Source: Mycolicibacterium pulveris (GTDB taxonomy: Bacteria; Actinomycetota; Actinomycetes; Mycobacteriales; Mycobacteriaceae). Taken from it: 64,000 nucleotides of DNA. Shown one piece after another: positions 46,941 through 55,816 of this stretch. The notes under the pieces are model-generated. The model was not told the DNA's origin. It worked only from the letters and a program-made list of their open reading frames with translations, and searched no databases. Location: NCBI RefSeq assembly GCF_010725725.1, contig NZ_AP022599.1, forward strand, positions 620,001-684,000, given 5' to 3'. Within the stretch, counting starts at the first letter, position 1. Every line of letters begins with the position of its first letter. Both the position numbers and the translations under genes were made by a program.

Positions 46941-46966
46941 CGGCTGTTGACTCCGCGCCAGAAGTA

Positions 46967-46988
46967 AAACTAAAGTCAGTTTTAGTTT
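46967..46988. promoter_or_regulatory. 22-bp palindrome upstream of the homogentisate-dioxygenase-like gene
   Basis: Perfect 8-bp arms AAACTAAA and TTTAGTTT separated by six bases, 15 bases before the ATG at 47004. It is AT-rich in very GC-rich DNA, a likely operator for a TetR protein such as the one encoded at 51453. Confidence 0.75.
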
Positions 46989-47003
46989 CTGGTCCCGCCG
47001 TCG

Positions 47004-48152
47004 ATGGAGTTCACCGTGGAGTCGTTCGTTCACCTCCGAAAAGGCCGCACTCCCAAGCGGTTACACGCCGACCTCGACGGGCTCAAGGACGACGAGCTGG
47101 GTCGCGGTGGATTCGTCGGACGCACCGCGAACATCTACCGCCGCCACGACCCCACCGCCTACCGCGCCGTCGGCCCGCTGAAGCCGCTCGACGTCATGGC
47201 CTCGTCGCTCAAGCCCGGCGACGCCGGCGACGCCGCCGGAAGCCCGCTGCTGCTGTTCTTCAACCCCGACTGCCGGATCTCGCTGAGCCGGCGCGCCGAG
47301 CCGATGCCGTTCTTCGTCCGCCACGTCGACGGTGACCTGTTGTCGTTCGTGCACGAGGGCTCGGGTCTGCTGGAGACGGAGTTCGGCCCGCTGCGCTACC
47401 GCGTCGGCGACTGGGTCTACATCCCGAAGGCCACGACCTGGCGGCAGGTGCCCGACGAGGAGACCACGCTGCTGATGATCGAGGCCACCGACGAGTTCCG
47501 GGTGCCGCCGCCCGGTCCCCTGGGTAGGCACTTCCCGTTCGACCCGTCGCAGGTCACGATCCCGGAGCCGCAGGCCATCGACACCGGCGACGGCCCGCAG
47601 ATCAACGGAGAATACGAGGTCCGGCTCGTGCACGAGGGCGGCCCGACATCGCTGTTCTACCAACACAATCCGCTCGACGTCGAGGGCTGGCGCGGCGACA
47701 ACTTCCCGTTCACATTCAACATCGAGGACTACAACGTCGTCGCCAGCGAGAGCGTGCACCTGCCGCCGACCGTGCACCTGTTCATGCAGGCGACCGGTGT
47801 CGCGGTGATGAACTTCCTGCCCCGGCCCGCCGAAACCGTGCCCGGCACGGAGCGGCCCCCGTGGTACCACCGCAACGTCGACTACGACGAGATCGCGTTC
47901 TTCCACGGCGGCGACCTGTTCGGCATCCCCATGCCGCCCGGCCTGATCAGCCACGCCCCGCAGGGCGTGCACCACGGCGCCCCGGAGAAGGCCCGCGAGC
48001 GGGCGCGGCGCAAGTTCGACGAACAGGACCGCGTCGGCTGGAAGGTGATCGCGATCGACACGTCGCGGCGGCTCACCCCGTCGGCGGAGGTGCTGGCGCA
48101 CGACCTCGGAGCGGCGGCGGCCGCGACATCGAACGGAAGCCAGCACTCGTGA
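47004..48152 (+). CDS. Homogentisate 1,2-dioxygenase-like cupin
   Basis: A 382-residue protein of the homogentisate dioxygenase family. The metal-site region reads WYHRNVDYDEIAFFHGG (His289 and Glu296) and GVHHGAP (His323 or His324), giving a 2-His/1-Glu iron centre. The N-terminal cupin holds FFVRHVDGDLLSFVHEGSGLLETEFG. It would open an aromatic ring if canonical, but hydrolase, CoA-transferase and lyase neighbours differ from the usual fumarylacetoacetase/isomerase pair, so the true substrate is uncertain. It overlaps the next gene by 4 bases. Confidence 0.82.
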   Translation: MEFTVESFVHLRKGRTPKRLHADLDGLKDDELGRGGFVGRTANIYRRHDPTAYRAVGPLKPLDVMASSLKPGDAGDAAGSPLLLFFNPDCRISLSRRAEPMPFFVRHVDGDLLSFVHEGSGLLETEFGPLRYRVGDWVYIPKATTWRQVPDEETTLLMIEATDEFRVPPPGPLGRHFPFDPSQVTIPEPQAIDTGDGPQINGEYEVRLVHEGGPTSLFYQHNPLDVEGWRGDNFPFTFNIEDYNVVASESVHLPPTVHLFMQATGVAVMNFLPRPAETVPGTERPPWYHRNVDYDEIAFFHGGDLFGIPMPPGLISHAPQGVHHGAPEKARERARRKFDEQDRVGWKVIAIDTSRRLTPSAEVLAHDLGAAAAATSNGSQHS

Positions 48153-49342
48153 CGTCGACGACCGGGGCGCCGGTGCGCCATGAATACGACCGCATCCCGT
48201 ATCTCGTTGCCTACCAGAACACTTCGGGCGTGCGCGACGTGTACGGCGGGGTGGCCGAACTGGTGGTGCTGGAAAGTCATCTGCTGCGGCCGAAGGACCG
48301 GCCGAGCGACACCGTGCTGGTGTTCATGCACCCGATCGGCGGGGGCGCCTACCTGCCGATGATGAACGGCCTGGCCCGCGCCGGCCATCACGTCGTCTAC
48401 TGCAACAGCCGGTTCCGCGGCACCGACTCGGCGTTGTTGATGGAGAAGGTCGTCGAAGACCTCGGCGAGTGCATCAAGGACGCCAAGAACCGGTTGGGCT
48501 ACTCCAAGGTGGTGCTGGCCGGCTGGAGCGGGGGCGGGTCGCTGTCGGTGTTCTACCAGCAGCAGGCCCAGCATCCCACGGTGACGGCGAGCCCGTCCGG
48601 CGACGGCCCGGACCTGACCAAGCTTGGGCTGATCCCCGCCGACGGGCTGATGCTGCTGGCCGCCCACATCAGCCGCCACGGCACGCTGACCGAGTGGCTC
48701 GACGCGTCGATCCTCGACGAGTCCGATCCGACGAAGCGCGACCCCGAGCTGGACCTCTACAACCCGGACAACCCCAACCAGCCGCCTTACACACCGGAGT
48801 TCCTCGAGCGGTATCGCCAGGCGCAGATCGACCGCAACCGCCGAATCACCAAGTGGGTCAAGGAAAAGCTGGCCGATCTCAAGGCGGCGGGGCGACCCGA
48901 TGACGAGTTCGCGTTCGTCGTGCACGGCACGATGGCCGACCCGCGCTGGCTGGACCCCACCGTCGACCCCAACGAACGCACGCCGGGCAGCTGCTATCTG
49001 GGCGACCCGCAGGTGGTCAACAACTCCCCCGTCGGCCTGGCCCGGTTCTGCACGCTGCGCAGCTGGCTGTCGCAGTGGAGCTACGACGACGCCAACGGCG
49101 ACGCGGTCAAGGCGGGCCCGGACATCGCGGTGCCGACGCTGGTGATCGGCAACCTCGCCGACGACGCGTGCACGCCGAGCCACACCCGCAGGCTGTTCGA
49201 GGCGATCGGGCATCATGACAAGGAGATGCACGAGATCCCAGGCGCCAACCACTACTACGCGGGCGCCGACCAGCGCGACAAGCTGCGCGAGGCGGTCGGC
49301 GTGGTCACCGACTGGCTGCACCGACACGGGTTCTCCCAATGA
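48149..49342 (+). CDS. Alpha/beta hydrolase
   Basis: A 397-residue hydrolase. Nucleophile elbow GWSGGGS with oxyanion region FMHPIGGG; acid near VIGNLADDACTPSH and catalytic His in IPGANHYY. Length is greater than for a simple esterase, with a ~90-residue cap region rich in Asp/Asn/Pro. GTG start inside the previous stop (GTGA) shows coupling. Probably hydrolyses the ring-cleavage or a thioester intermediate of the operon, but this is inference. Confidence 0.8.
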   Translation: MTSTTGAPVRHEYDRIPYLVAYQNTSGVRDVYGGVAELVVLESHLLRPKDRPSDTVLVFMHPIGGGAYLPMMNGLARAGHHVVYCNSRFRGTDSALLMEKVVEDLGECIKDAKNRLGYSKVVLAGWSGGGSLSVFYQQQAQHPTVTASPSGDGPDLTKLGLIPADGLMLLAAHISRHGTLTEWLDASILDESDPTKRDPELDLYNPDNPNQPPYTPEFLERYRQAQIDRNRRITKWVKEKLADLKAAGRPDDEFAFVVHGTMADPRWLDPTVDPNERTPGSCYLGDPQVVNNSPVGLARFCTLRSWLSQWSYDDANGDAVKAGPDIAVPTLVIGNLADDACTPSHTRRLFEAIGHHDKEMHEIPGANHYYAGADQRDKLREAVGVVTDWLHRHGFSQ

Positions 49343-50544
49343 GGGTGTCGGGTCCGCTGGACGGCATCCGGGTCATCGAGGTCGGCACCTTGATCTCGGG
49401 CCCTTTCGCCGGCCGGCTGCTCGGGGACATGGGCGCCGAGGTGATCAAGATCGAACCGCCGGGGGCGCCGGACCCGTTGCGCACCTGGGGCCAGGCCGAG
49501 CTCGCCGGGCACCACTTCTTCTGGACGGTGCACGCCCGCAACAAGAAGGCGGTGACGCTGAACCTGCGGGTGCCGCGCGGCCGGGAGCTGTTCCTCGACC
49601 TCGTCGAGCGCTCCGACATCATCGTGGAGAACTTCCGGCCCGGGACGTTGGAGAAGTGGGACCTCGGCTACGACGTGCTGCGCGAACGCAACCGCGGCGT
49701 CATCCTGGTCCGCGTCTCCGGCTACGGGCAGACCGGACCCGAGGCGCACAAGGCCGGCTACGCCTCGGTCGCCGAGGCAGTCAGCGGGCTGCGGCACATG
49801 AACGGTTTTCCGGGCGGCCCGCCGCCGCGGCTGGCGCTCTCGCTCGGCGACAGCCTGGCGGGCATGTTCGCCGCGCAGGGCGCGCTGGCCGCGCTGTACC
49901 GGCGCACGGTCACCGGCGAGGGGCAGATCGTCGACGCCGCGCTGACCGAGGCGTGTCTGGCGGTGCAGGAATCCACCATCCCCGACTACGACGTCGGCCG
50001 CGTGGTGCGCGGCCCGTCGGGCACCCGGCTGGAGGGCATCGCGCCGTCGAACATCTACCGCAGCGCCGACGGCAGCTGGGTGGTGATCGCCGCCAACCAG
50101 GACACCGTCTTCCGCAGGTTGTGCGAGGCCATGGGCCGCCCCGAGCTCGCCACCGACGAGCGGTTCGTCGACCACGGGTCCCGTGGCCGCAACCAGGACG
50201 AGCTGGACAAGATCATCGGCGACTGGGCCGCCGACCGCCTGCCGCACGACATCATCGAAACCCTCAGCGCGGCAGGGGTGATCGCCGGCCCCATCAACAC
50301 CGTCGCCGAAGTGGTCGAGGACCCGCAGCTGCGGGCGCGCGGAATGCTGGTCGAGCACTGGGACGAGCGAATCGAGCGGCCGGTGCTGGGGCCCGGCGTC
50401 GTCCCGGTGCTCTCGGACACCCCGGGCACCGTGCGCACCGCCGGTCCGGCCACCCCCGGTCAGCACAACGACGAGGTCTACCGCGGACTGCTGGGCAAGT
50501 CGGTCGACGAACTCGACACGCTGCGGGCGGAAGGAGTGCTGTGA
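49339..50544 (+). CDS. Class III CoA transferase (CaiB/BaiF family)
   Basis: A 401-residue protein. Family opening LDGIRVIEVGTLISGPFAGRLLGDMGAEVIKIEPP, with catalytic-Asp context near DAALTEACLAVQ and the later SADGSWVVIAANQDTVFRRL. It moves CoA between carboxylates or catalyses racemisation. Start overlaps the hydrolase stop by 4 bases; its own stop overlaps the next GTG. Confidence 0.9.
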   Translation: MRVSGPLDGIRVIEVGTLISGPFAGRLLGDMGAEVIKIEPPGAPDPLRTWGQAELAGHHFFWTVHARNKKAVTLNLRVPRGRELFLDLVERSDIIVENFRPGTLEKWDLGYDVLRERNRGVILVRVSGYGQTGPEAHKAGYASVAEAVSGLRHMNGFPGGPPPRLALSLGDSLAGMFAAQGALAALYRRTVTGEGQIVDAALTEACLAVQESTIPDYDVGRVVRGPSGTRLEGIAPSNIYRSADGSWVVIAANQDTVFRRLCEAMGRPELATDERFVDHGSRGRNQDELDKIIGDWAADRLPHDIIETLSAAGVIAGPINTVAEVVEDPQLRARGMLVEHWDERIERPVLGPGVVPVLSDTPGTVRTAGPATPGQHNDEVYRGLLGKSVDELDTLRAEGVL

Positions 50545-51446
50545 ACGAGCTACCTGCCCACGTCGACATCCGCGACGTCTCACTGCGCGACGGGCTGCAG
50601 ATCGAAGCGCCGATTCCGTTGGAGGCCAAGCTCGAACTGCTGGCGGCGGTCGCCGCGACGGGCGTGCGGGAGATGGAGGCGACGGCGTTCGTGTCGCCGA
50701 CCAAGGTGCCCGCGCTGGCCGACGCGGCAGAGCTGGCCGCGCAGCTGCGCAACTTTCCCGGCATCGAGTTCTCCGCGCTGGTGGCCAGCCCCAACGGCGC
50801 CAAACGCGCGATCGGCGCGGGCCTGTCGTCGATCGAGTACGTGGTGTCGGCGGCCGACGGGCACAGCCGCGCCAACGTCGGGCGCAGCACGGCTGAGGCC
50901 ACCGCGTTGATCCCCGAGATCGTCGCGATCGCCCACGACAGCGGGGCGTCGGTGGAGGTCATCATCGCCACCGCGTGGGACTGCCCGTTCGACGGGCCCA
51001 CGCCGTCGCAGCGCGTCGTCGACATCGTGACCGCGGCAACCGACGCCGGGGCGGATCGGCTCGCCATCGCCGACACCATCGGCACGACCACGCCGCGGCG
51101 GGTCAGCGAGCTCATCGACCGGATCCGTCCATCGGTCGGTGACCGCCCCCTCGGGGCGCACTTCCACAACACCCGCGGCGCCGGGCTGGCCAGCGCCTAT
51201 GCCGCGGTCAGCGCCGGTGTCACCAGGCTCGACGCCTCTTCCGGCGGGCTCGGCGGCTGCCCGTTCGCCCCGGGTGCGAGCGGCAACATCGCCACCGAGG
51301 ATCTGGTGTACCTGTTGCGGGACAGCGGCATTTCCGTCGACGTCGACCTGCCGGCGGCGATCACCGCCGCGGAGGTGGCACAACGCGTCGTCGGCCATGA
51401 ACTGCCCAGCTCGCTGCTGCGCGCCGGCGACCGGAAACTGAGCTGA
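50541..51446 (+). CDS. Hydroxymethylglutaryl-CoA lyase-like enzyme
   Basis: A 301-residue TIM-barrel protein of the HMGL/DRE family: DVSLRDGLQIEAPIPLEAKLELL (the DRE-type metal/catalytic motif, with Arg-Asp), TAWDCPFDG, HFHNTRGAGLASAYAAV (metal His-x-His) and SSGGLGGCPFAPGASGNIATEDL, whose Cys is the lid cysteine of HMG-CoA lyases. It cleaves a 3-hydroxy-3-methylglutaryl-CoA-type substrate to acetyl-CoA and an oxo acid. GTG start, coupled to the CoA transferase. Confidence 0.9.
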   Translation: MNELPAHVDIRDVSLRDGLQIEAPIPLEAKLELLAAVAATGVREMEATAFVSPTKVPALADAAELAAQLRNFPGIEFSALVASPNGAKRAIGAGLSSIEYVVSAADGHSRANVGRSTAEATALIPEIVAIAHDSGASVEVIIATAWDCPFDGPTPSQRVVDIVTAATDAGADRLAIADTIGTTTPRRVSELIDRIRPSVGDRPLGAHFHNTRGAGLASAYAAVSAGVTRLDASSGGLGGCPFAPGASGNIATEDLVYLLRDSGISVDVDLPAAITAAEVAQRVVGHELPSSLLRAGDRKLS

Positions 51447-51452
51447 GGCGCC

Positions 51453-52073
51453 GTGGCCACGGAACCGTCGGCGACGCTCAGCCCCAAGGGCCGCCAGACC
51501 CGTGAGGCCATCGAGCTGGCGGCCCGAAAGTTGTTCGCCGAACGTGGCTTTCACGGCACCACGCTGAGCGATATCACGTCGGCGGCGGGCAAGTCACCCG
51601 CGGCGTTCTACCGGTATTTCGCCGACAAGGAAGACTTGTTGGCCACGTTGGCGGAGTCGTTCCTGCACGACGTGGTGGCCCCGTCGGGATCCACCCTTGC
51701 GCTGCCCGAATCACCGGACGACGACGCGTTCTTTTCCTCGGTGGTCACCGGCTACTGGAACATGTTCAAGCAGAACATCGGCATCATGATCGCGGTCGCG
51801 CAGCTCGCCGCCACCCAACCGCGATTCGCCCACGTGCAGAACGAGTTTCGCCGCCTCGGTATGGACATCGTCGCGGCCTCCGTGCGCCACGCGCAAGAGC
51901 AGGGCTACGGCACCGACCTCAATCCCGAACACACCGCGGCGGCGATCGCGCTGCTGTTCGAGAACTTCACCACGGTCTTCGTCGGCACGTCGGGCCTGGA
52001 CCTCGAGATCGGTGACGAGGACGCCATCGCGACCCTGTCGAAGATCTGGAAGAAGACGCTTTATGGCTCCTAG
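51453..52073 (+). CDS. TetR-family transcriptional regulator
   Basis: A 206-residue regulator. Helix-turn-helix: REAIELAARKLFAERGFHGTTLSDITSAAGKSPAAFYRYFADKEDLLATL. It lies 6 bases after the HMG-CoA lyase-like gene, so it is probably the terminal gene of the same operon and may bind the AT-rich palindrome at 46967. GTG start. Confidence 0.9.
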   Translation: MATEPSATLSPKGRQTREAIELAARKLFAERGFHGTTLSDITSAAGKSPAAFYRYFADKEDLLATLAESFLHDVVAPSGSTLALPESPDDDAFFSSVVTGYWNMFKQNIGIMIAVAQLAATQPRFAHVQNEFRRLGMDIVAASVRHAQEQGYGTDLNPEHTAAAIALLFENFTTVFVGTSGLDLEIGDEDAIATLSKIWKKTLYGS

Positions 52074-52127
52074 CAGTGGGCCGGGTGAACTACCGCGCGC
52101 TCGGCGACATAGTTGAAAGGAATCAGT

Positions 52128-53366
52128 GTGGATTTCGACCTGCCCGACCACCTACGGACACTGCTCGCCGAGATGGATGCGTTCATCGAAGCCGAGATCA
52201 AACCGCTGGAACGCGAGCACATCCAGTACTTCGACCATCGCCGCGAGCATGCCCGCACCGACTGGGACAACGGCGGCATACCCCGACGCGAGTGGGAGGA
52301 TCTGCTCTCCGAGATGCGTCGTCGTGCCGACAAGGCAGGCTGGTTGCGGTACGGCCTGCCGTCGCGATTCGGCGGCCGCGACGGCACCAACCTCGACATG
52401 GCGGTCATCCGGGAACATCTGGCGCACAAGGGCCTTGGGCTGCACAATGACCTGCAAGACGAGTCGTCGATCGTCGGGAACTTCCCGCAGGTCATCATGA
52501 TGGACCGGTTCGGCACCGCCGACCAGAAGAAGGAGTGGACCGAGGCGTTGATCACCGGTGAGCGGTCGATGGCCTTCGGGCTCACCGAGCCGAACCACGG
52601 CTCCGACGCCACGTGGCTGGAGACCCGCGCGGTGCGCGACGGCGACAGCTGGGTCATCAACGGCGCCAAGCGGTTCAACACCGGCGTGCATCGCGCCACC
52701 CACGACCTGGTCTTCGCGCGCACCTCGGGGGAAGACGGTCAGGCGCGCGGCATCACGGCGTTCCTGGTTCCGACCGACACGCCGGGCTTCACCGTGCCGT
52801 ACTACTGGTGGACGTTCAACATGCCGACCGACCACGGCGAGGTCGAGCTCAAGGACGTGCGCGTGCCCGCCGACTCGGTTCTCGGCGAAGTGGACCGGGG
52901 ACTCGAGGTGGGCCAGACCTTCCTGCACGAGAACAGGATTCGGCAAGCCGCCAGCAGCTTGGGCGCCGCACAGTACTGCATCGACCGTGCGGTGGCCTAC
53001 GCGAACGAGCGCTCGGTCTTCGGCAAGCCGCTCGCGGTGAACCAGGCGGTGCAGTGGCCGCTGGTCGAGCTGCAGACCGAAGCGCAGATGGTGCGGCTGC
53101 TGGTCCGCTACGCCGCCACGGAGTTGGACCGCAACCACCACATGGAGGTCTCCGACAAGGTGTCGATGGCCAACTACCGCGCCAACCGGCTGGTGTGCGA
53201 GGCCGCCGACCGCGCGATGCAGGTGTTCGGCGGGGTCGGTTACAGCAGGCACGAACCGTTCGAACACATCTATCGCCATCACCGCCGCTACCGCATCACC
53301 GAAGGCGCCGAGGAGATTCAGATCCGCCGGGTGGCGCAGCGGATGTTCGGATTCGGTAAGCGTTGA
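52128..53366 (+). CDS. Acyl-CoA dehydrogenase (LvaC/ACAD11-like)
   Basis: A 412-residue acyl-CoA dehydrogenase with unusual His-rich ends: IKPLEREHIQYFDHRREHARTDW near the N-terminus and HEPFEHIYRHHRRYRITEGAEEIQIRRVAQRMFGF at the end. FAD/substrate motifs are AFGLTEPNHGSDATWLETRA and NERSVFGKPLAVNQAVQWPL. The GTG at 52128 follows AAAGGA with good spacing. The next two genes are a kinase and a DUF6285 protein, the LvaC-LvaA-LvaB or ACAD10/11 arrangement that removes a 4-phosphate during 4-hydroxyacyl-CoA degradation. Confidence 0.9.
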   Translation: MDFDLPDHLRTLLAEMDAFIEAEIKPLEREHIQYFDHRREHARTDWDNGGIPRREWEDLLSEMRRRADKAGWLRYGLPSRFGGRDGTNLDMAVIREHLAHKGLGLHNDLQDESSIVGNFPQVIMMDRFGTADQKKEWTEALITGERSMAFGLTEPNHGSDATWLETRAVRDGDSWVINGAKRFNTGVHRATHDLVFARTSGEDGQARGITAFLVPTDTPGFTVPYYWWTFNMPTDHGEVELKDVRVPADSVLGEVDRGLEVGQTFLHENRIRQAASSLGAAQYCIDRAVAYANERSVFGKPLAVNQAVQWPLVELQTEAQMVRLLVRYAATELDRNHHMEVSDKVSMANYRANRLVCEAADRAMQVFGGVGYSRHEPFEHIYRHHRRYRITEGAEEIQIRRVAQRMFGFGKR

Positions 53367-54334
53367 GCGAGCCGCTGACCGACGCGCTGGCCGAGGTGCT
53401 CGAGCCGGTGCTCGGTGCGGGCGTCGTGGTGGCGAACCTGCGTCGGTTGACCGGCGGCGCGAGCCGCACAACATGGGCGTTCGACGCGGTCACCGACATC
53501 CGGTCGTCGCTCATCCTGCGCACCGGCCCACCCGACGACGTGCACGCCAGCATGGAGCTGGAGGCCACGGTGCAACAGCGCGCCGCGGCCGCGGGCGCGC
53601 CCGTTCCCCGCATCCTGGCCGCGGACAGTTCACCTGCCGCGCTGGGCAATCCGTATCTGATCTGCGACGCCATCGCCGGAGAGACGCTGGTACGCAGGAT
53701 CCACCGCGCGCTCGACGACGCCGGCCGCAGCCGGCTGCTGCACCAGTGCGCACAGGCACTGGCCGCGATCCACCGCGCCGACCCCGACGGCATCGGCCTG
53801 GCCGCCGGTGACCAGCTCGCCGAATGGCGGGACCGGCTCGACGAGATGGGCGACCCCACCGCCCCGTTCGAATGGGCGTTTCGCCGGCTCCAGGCGCATC
53901 GTCCGCCGCCGTCGCGCCAGGTTCTCGTGCACGGCGACTTCCGGATGGGCAACCTCATCGTCGACGACGAAGGCCTGGCGGCCGTACTGGACTGGGAGCT
54001 GGTGCACCTCGGCGAGGTGTACGAGGATCTGGCCTGGTTCTGCATCCGGGCGTGGCGCTTCGGCGCCCCCGAGGAGCGCGGCGCCGGCGGGCTCGGCAGC
54101 GTGGAGACGTTTCTGGCCGCATACGAGGCCGCCGCCGACCTTACGCTGGACCGAAAGGCGTTTCGGTGGTGGCTGACCGTCGCGACGTTGCGCTGGGGCG
54201 TGATCTGCCGGTATCAAGCCGAGCGGCACCTGTCCGGCCAGACCCGGTCGGTGGAGTTGGCCGCGATCGGCCGCCGGGTCAGCGAAACCGAATGGGATGT
54301 ACTGGATCTGCTGGCCGGAGGGGGGCCCAGATGA
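53363..54334 (+). CDS. Aminoglycoside phosphotransferase-like kinase (LvaA/ACAD10-type)
   Basis: A 323-residue APH-fold kinase. Catalytic loop VLVHGDFRMGNLIVDDEG with the Asp base, followed by AAVLDWELVHLGEVYEDLAWF carrying the metal-binding Asp. N-terminal RLTGGASRTTWAFD is the glycine-rich ATP loop. Homologues are fused to an acyl-CoA dehydrogenase domain in animal ACAD10/11 and phosphorylate 4-hydroxyacyl-CoA. TTG start overlapping the dehydrogenase stop by 4 bases. Confidence 0.88.
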   Translation: MSEPLTDALAEVLEPVLGAGVVVANLRRLTGGASRTTWAFDAVTDIRSSLILRTGPPDDVHASMELEATVQQRAAAAGAPVPRILAADSSPAALGNPYLICDAIAGETLVRRIHRALDDAGRSRLLHQCAQALAAIHRADPDGIGLAAGDQLAEWRDRLDEMGDPTAPFEWAFRRLQAHRPPPSRQVLVHGDFRMGNLIVDDEGLAAVLDWELVHLGEVYEDLAWFCIRAWRFGAPEERGAGGLGSVETFLAAYEAAADLTLDRKAFRWWLTVATLRWGVICRYQAERHLSGQTRSVELAAIGRRVSETEWDVLDLLAGGGPR

Positions 54335-54693
54335 CCGGCTACCACGGCCGTCCCACCGCGGCCGAACTCGTCGAAGCGGTGGCCGAGTTCCTCGAGGGCG
54401 ACGTGCGCGCCGCGACGGCGCCGACCGAGCAGGCCGCCAACACCGCACAGGTCAACTTCCACGCCCGCGTCGCCGCCAACGTGCTGCGCATCGTCGAACG
54501 CGAGCTGCGCGACGAGTCGGCCGCCGAGGTCACCGACGCGCTTGCGGCGTTGGGTTATCGCGACGAACCCGCGCTGGCGGCCGCGATCCGCGCCGGCGAA
54601 CTCGACGACCGGCCCGACGAGGTGCTGGCGGCGCTGCGCACCCTGGTGCGGCATCGGCTGACGATCGACCACCCCGGCTACGCCGAGGGGTGA
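54331..54693 (+). CDS. DUF6285 small protein (LvaB-like partner)
   Basis: A 120-residue helical protein: GRPTAAELVEAVAEFLEGDV, then FHARVAANVLRIVERELRDE. Small proteins of this kind sit next to APH-like kinases in acyl-CoA gene sets; LvaB of Pseudomonas putida is required by its kinase partner LvaA. Overlaps the kinase stop by 4 bases. Confidence 0.78.
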   Translation: MTGYHGRPTAAELVEAVAEFLEGDVRAATAPTEQAANTAQVNFHARVAANVLRIVERELRDESAAEVTDALAALGYRDEPALAAAIRAGELDDRPDEVLAALRTLVRHRLTIDHPGYAEG

Positions 54694-54860
54694 TTTGGGT
54701 GCGTTCAGGCGTGGTGAGCGCGCGTAACCGCACACAAATCGCTCAGAGCCGGCGTGCTCCTGGACTTGTAGATGTCCTCGAATAGGGACAAGGTTGGTGT
54801 CGTATCCATGCCGCCGAGTGTTTTACCTCAACAAATGTCGAGGTCAAGGGAGGACCGCGT

Positions 54861-55271
54861 ATGGCCGTCGAGTCCGGCGTGATCACTACCGTCGCCGATC
54901 GCCTGTTCGACGCCATCGAGAAGGGCGACATCGCCACCGTGGAGCAACTGTGGAGCAATGACGTGGTGGTCTGGAAGGTCGCCGATCGTGACCGCGACAA
55001 GGACCGGGCGCTGCGGGTCATCGGCTGGTTCATGGACACCACCACGGCCCGTCGCTACGAGATCCTCGAGCGCAGGCTGTTCGACGGCGGGTTCGTCCAG
55101 CAGCACGTTCTGCACGCCGACGGCCGCAACGGAAAGACGATCGCGATGCGGGTCTGCATCGTGATCAAGGTGAACGCCGTCGGGCTGATCGACCGCATCG
55201 ACGAGTACTTCGACCCGGCGGAGATCAGCCCGCTGCTGGACGGCTCGCGGACCACGGAGAAGGCGACATGA
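54861..55271 (+). CDS. NTF2-like / SnoaL-fold protein
   Basis: A 136-residue protein with the cone-shaped NTF2 pattern: VADRLFDAIEKGDIATVEQLWSNDVVVWKVADRD, and a C-terminal strand IDRIDEYFDPAEISPLL. The family includes ketosteroid isomerases and many ligand-binding proteins; no catalytic residues can be assigned. Strong ribosome site AGGGAGG. Its stop overlaps the YceI start by 4 bases, so the pair is an operon. Confidence 0.78.
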   Translation: MAVESGVITTVADRLFDAIEKGDIATVEQLWSNDVVVWKVADRDRDKDRALRVIGWFMDTTTARRYEILERRLFDGGFVQQHVLHADGRNGKTIAMRVCIVIKVNAVGLIDRIDEYFDPAEISPLLDGSRTTEKAT

Positions 55272-55801
55272 CAGACGTTTCGGAGTTCCTCAGCGACCCG
55301 GCGTCGCTCGGCGAATGGCGCCTGGTGCCCGACAAGTCCACCGTCGCGGTCAACGTCAAGTCGATGTGGGGGCTGATGCCGGTCAAAGGCCGGTTCACCG
55401 AGCTGAGCGGCGAGGCGCAACTCACCGGCGGGCCAACGGTTTTCGGCCGCATGGTGATCAAGGCCGCGTCGCTGCGGACCGGGATCGGCAAGCGCGACAG
55501 GCATCTGCACTCGGCCGACTTCTTCGAGGCGGAGAGGTTTCCCGACATCACCGTGGAGGTCAACGGGCTGACGGCGACCGGTGCCGACACCGTCGACTTG
55601 GCTGCACAGCTGACGGTCAAGGACACCACCAAACCGCTGCCGCTGACCGCACAGGTCGCGGTGTTCAACGACGGGACGGTGCGGCTCACCACCAAATCCC
55701 TGGTGGACCGCCAAGAGTTCGGTGTCGACGGCAACCTGCTGGGGATGATCGTTGACACCGCAGCGATCTCGGGCGATGTCGTGTTCCGTCGCGTGAGCTA
55801 G
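55268..55801 (+). CDS. YceI-family lipid-binding protein
   Basis: A 177-residue lipocalin-like protein: WRLVPDKSTVAVNVKSMWGLMPVKGRFTELSGEAQL, RDRHLHSADFFEAERFPDITVEV, DRQEFGVDGNLLGMIVDTAAISGDV. YceI proteins bind isoprenoid or amide lipids in a beta-barrel. No signal peptide is seen, so this one is probably cytoplasmic, unlike E. coli YceI. Confidence 0.87.
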   Translation: MTDVSEFLSDPASLGEWRLVPDKSTVAVNVKSMWGLMPVKGRFTELSGEAQLTGGPTVFGRMVIKAASLRTGIGKRDRHLHSADFFEAERFPDITVEVNGLTATGADTVDLAAQLTVKDTTKPLPLTAQVAVFNDGTVRLTTKSLVDRQEFGVDGNLLGMIVDTAAISGDVVFRRVS

Positions 55802-55816
55802 CCGTACCATCGGCAC

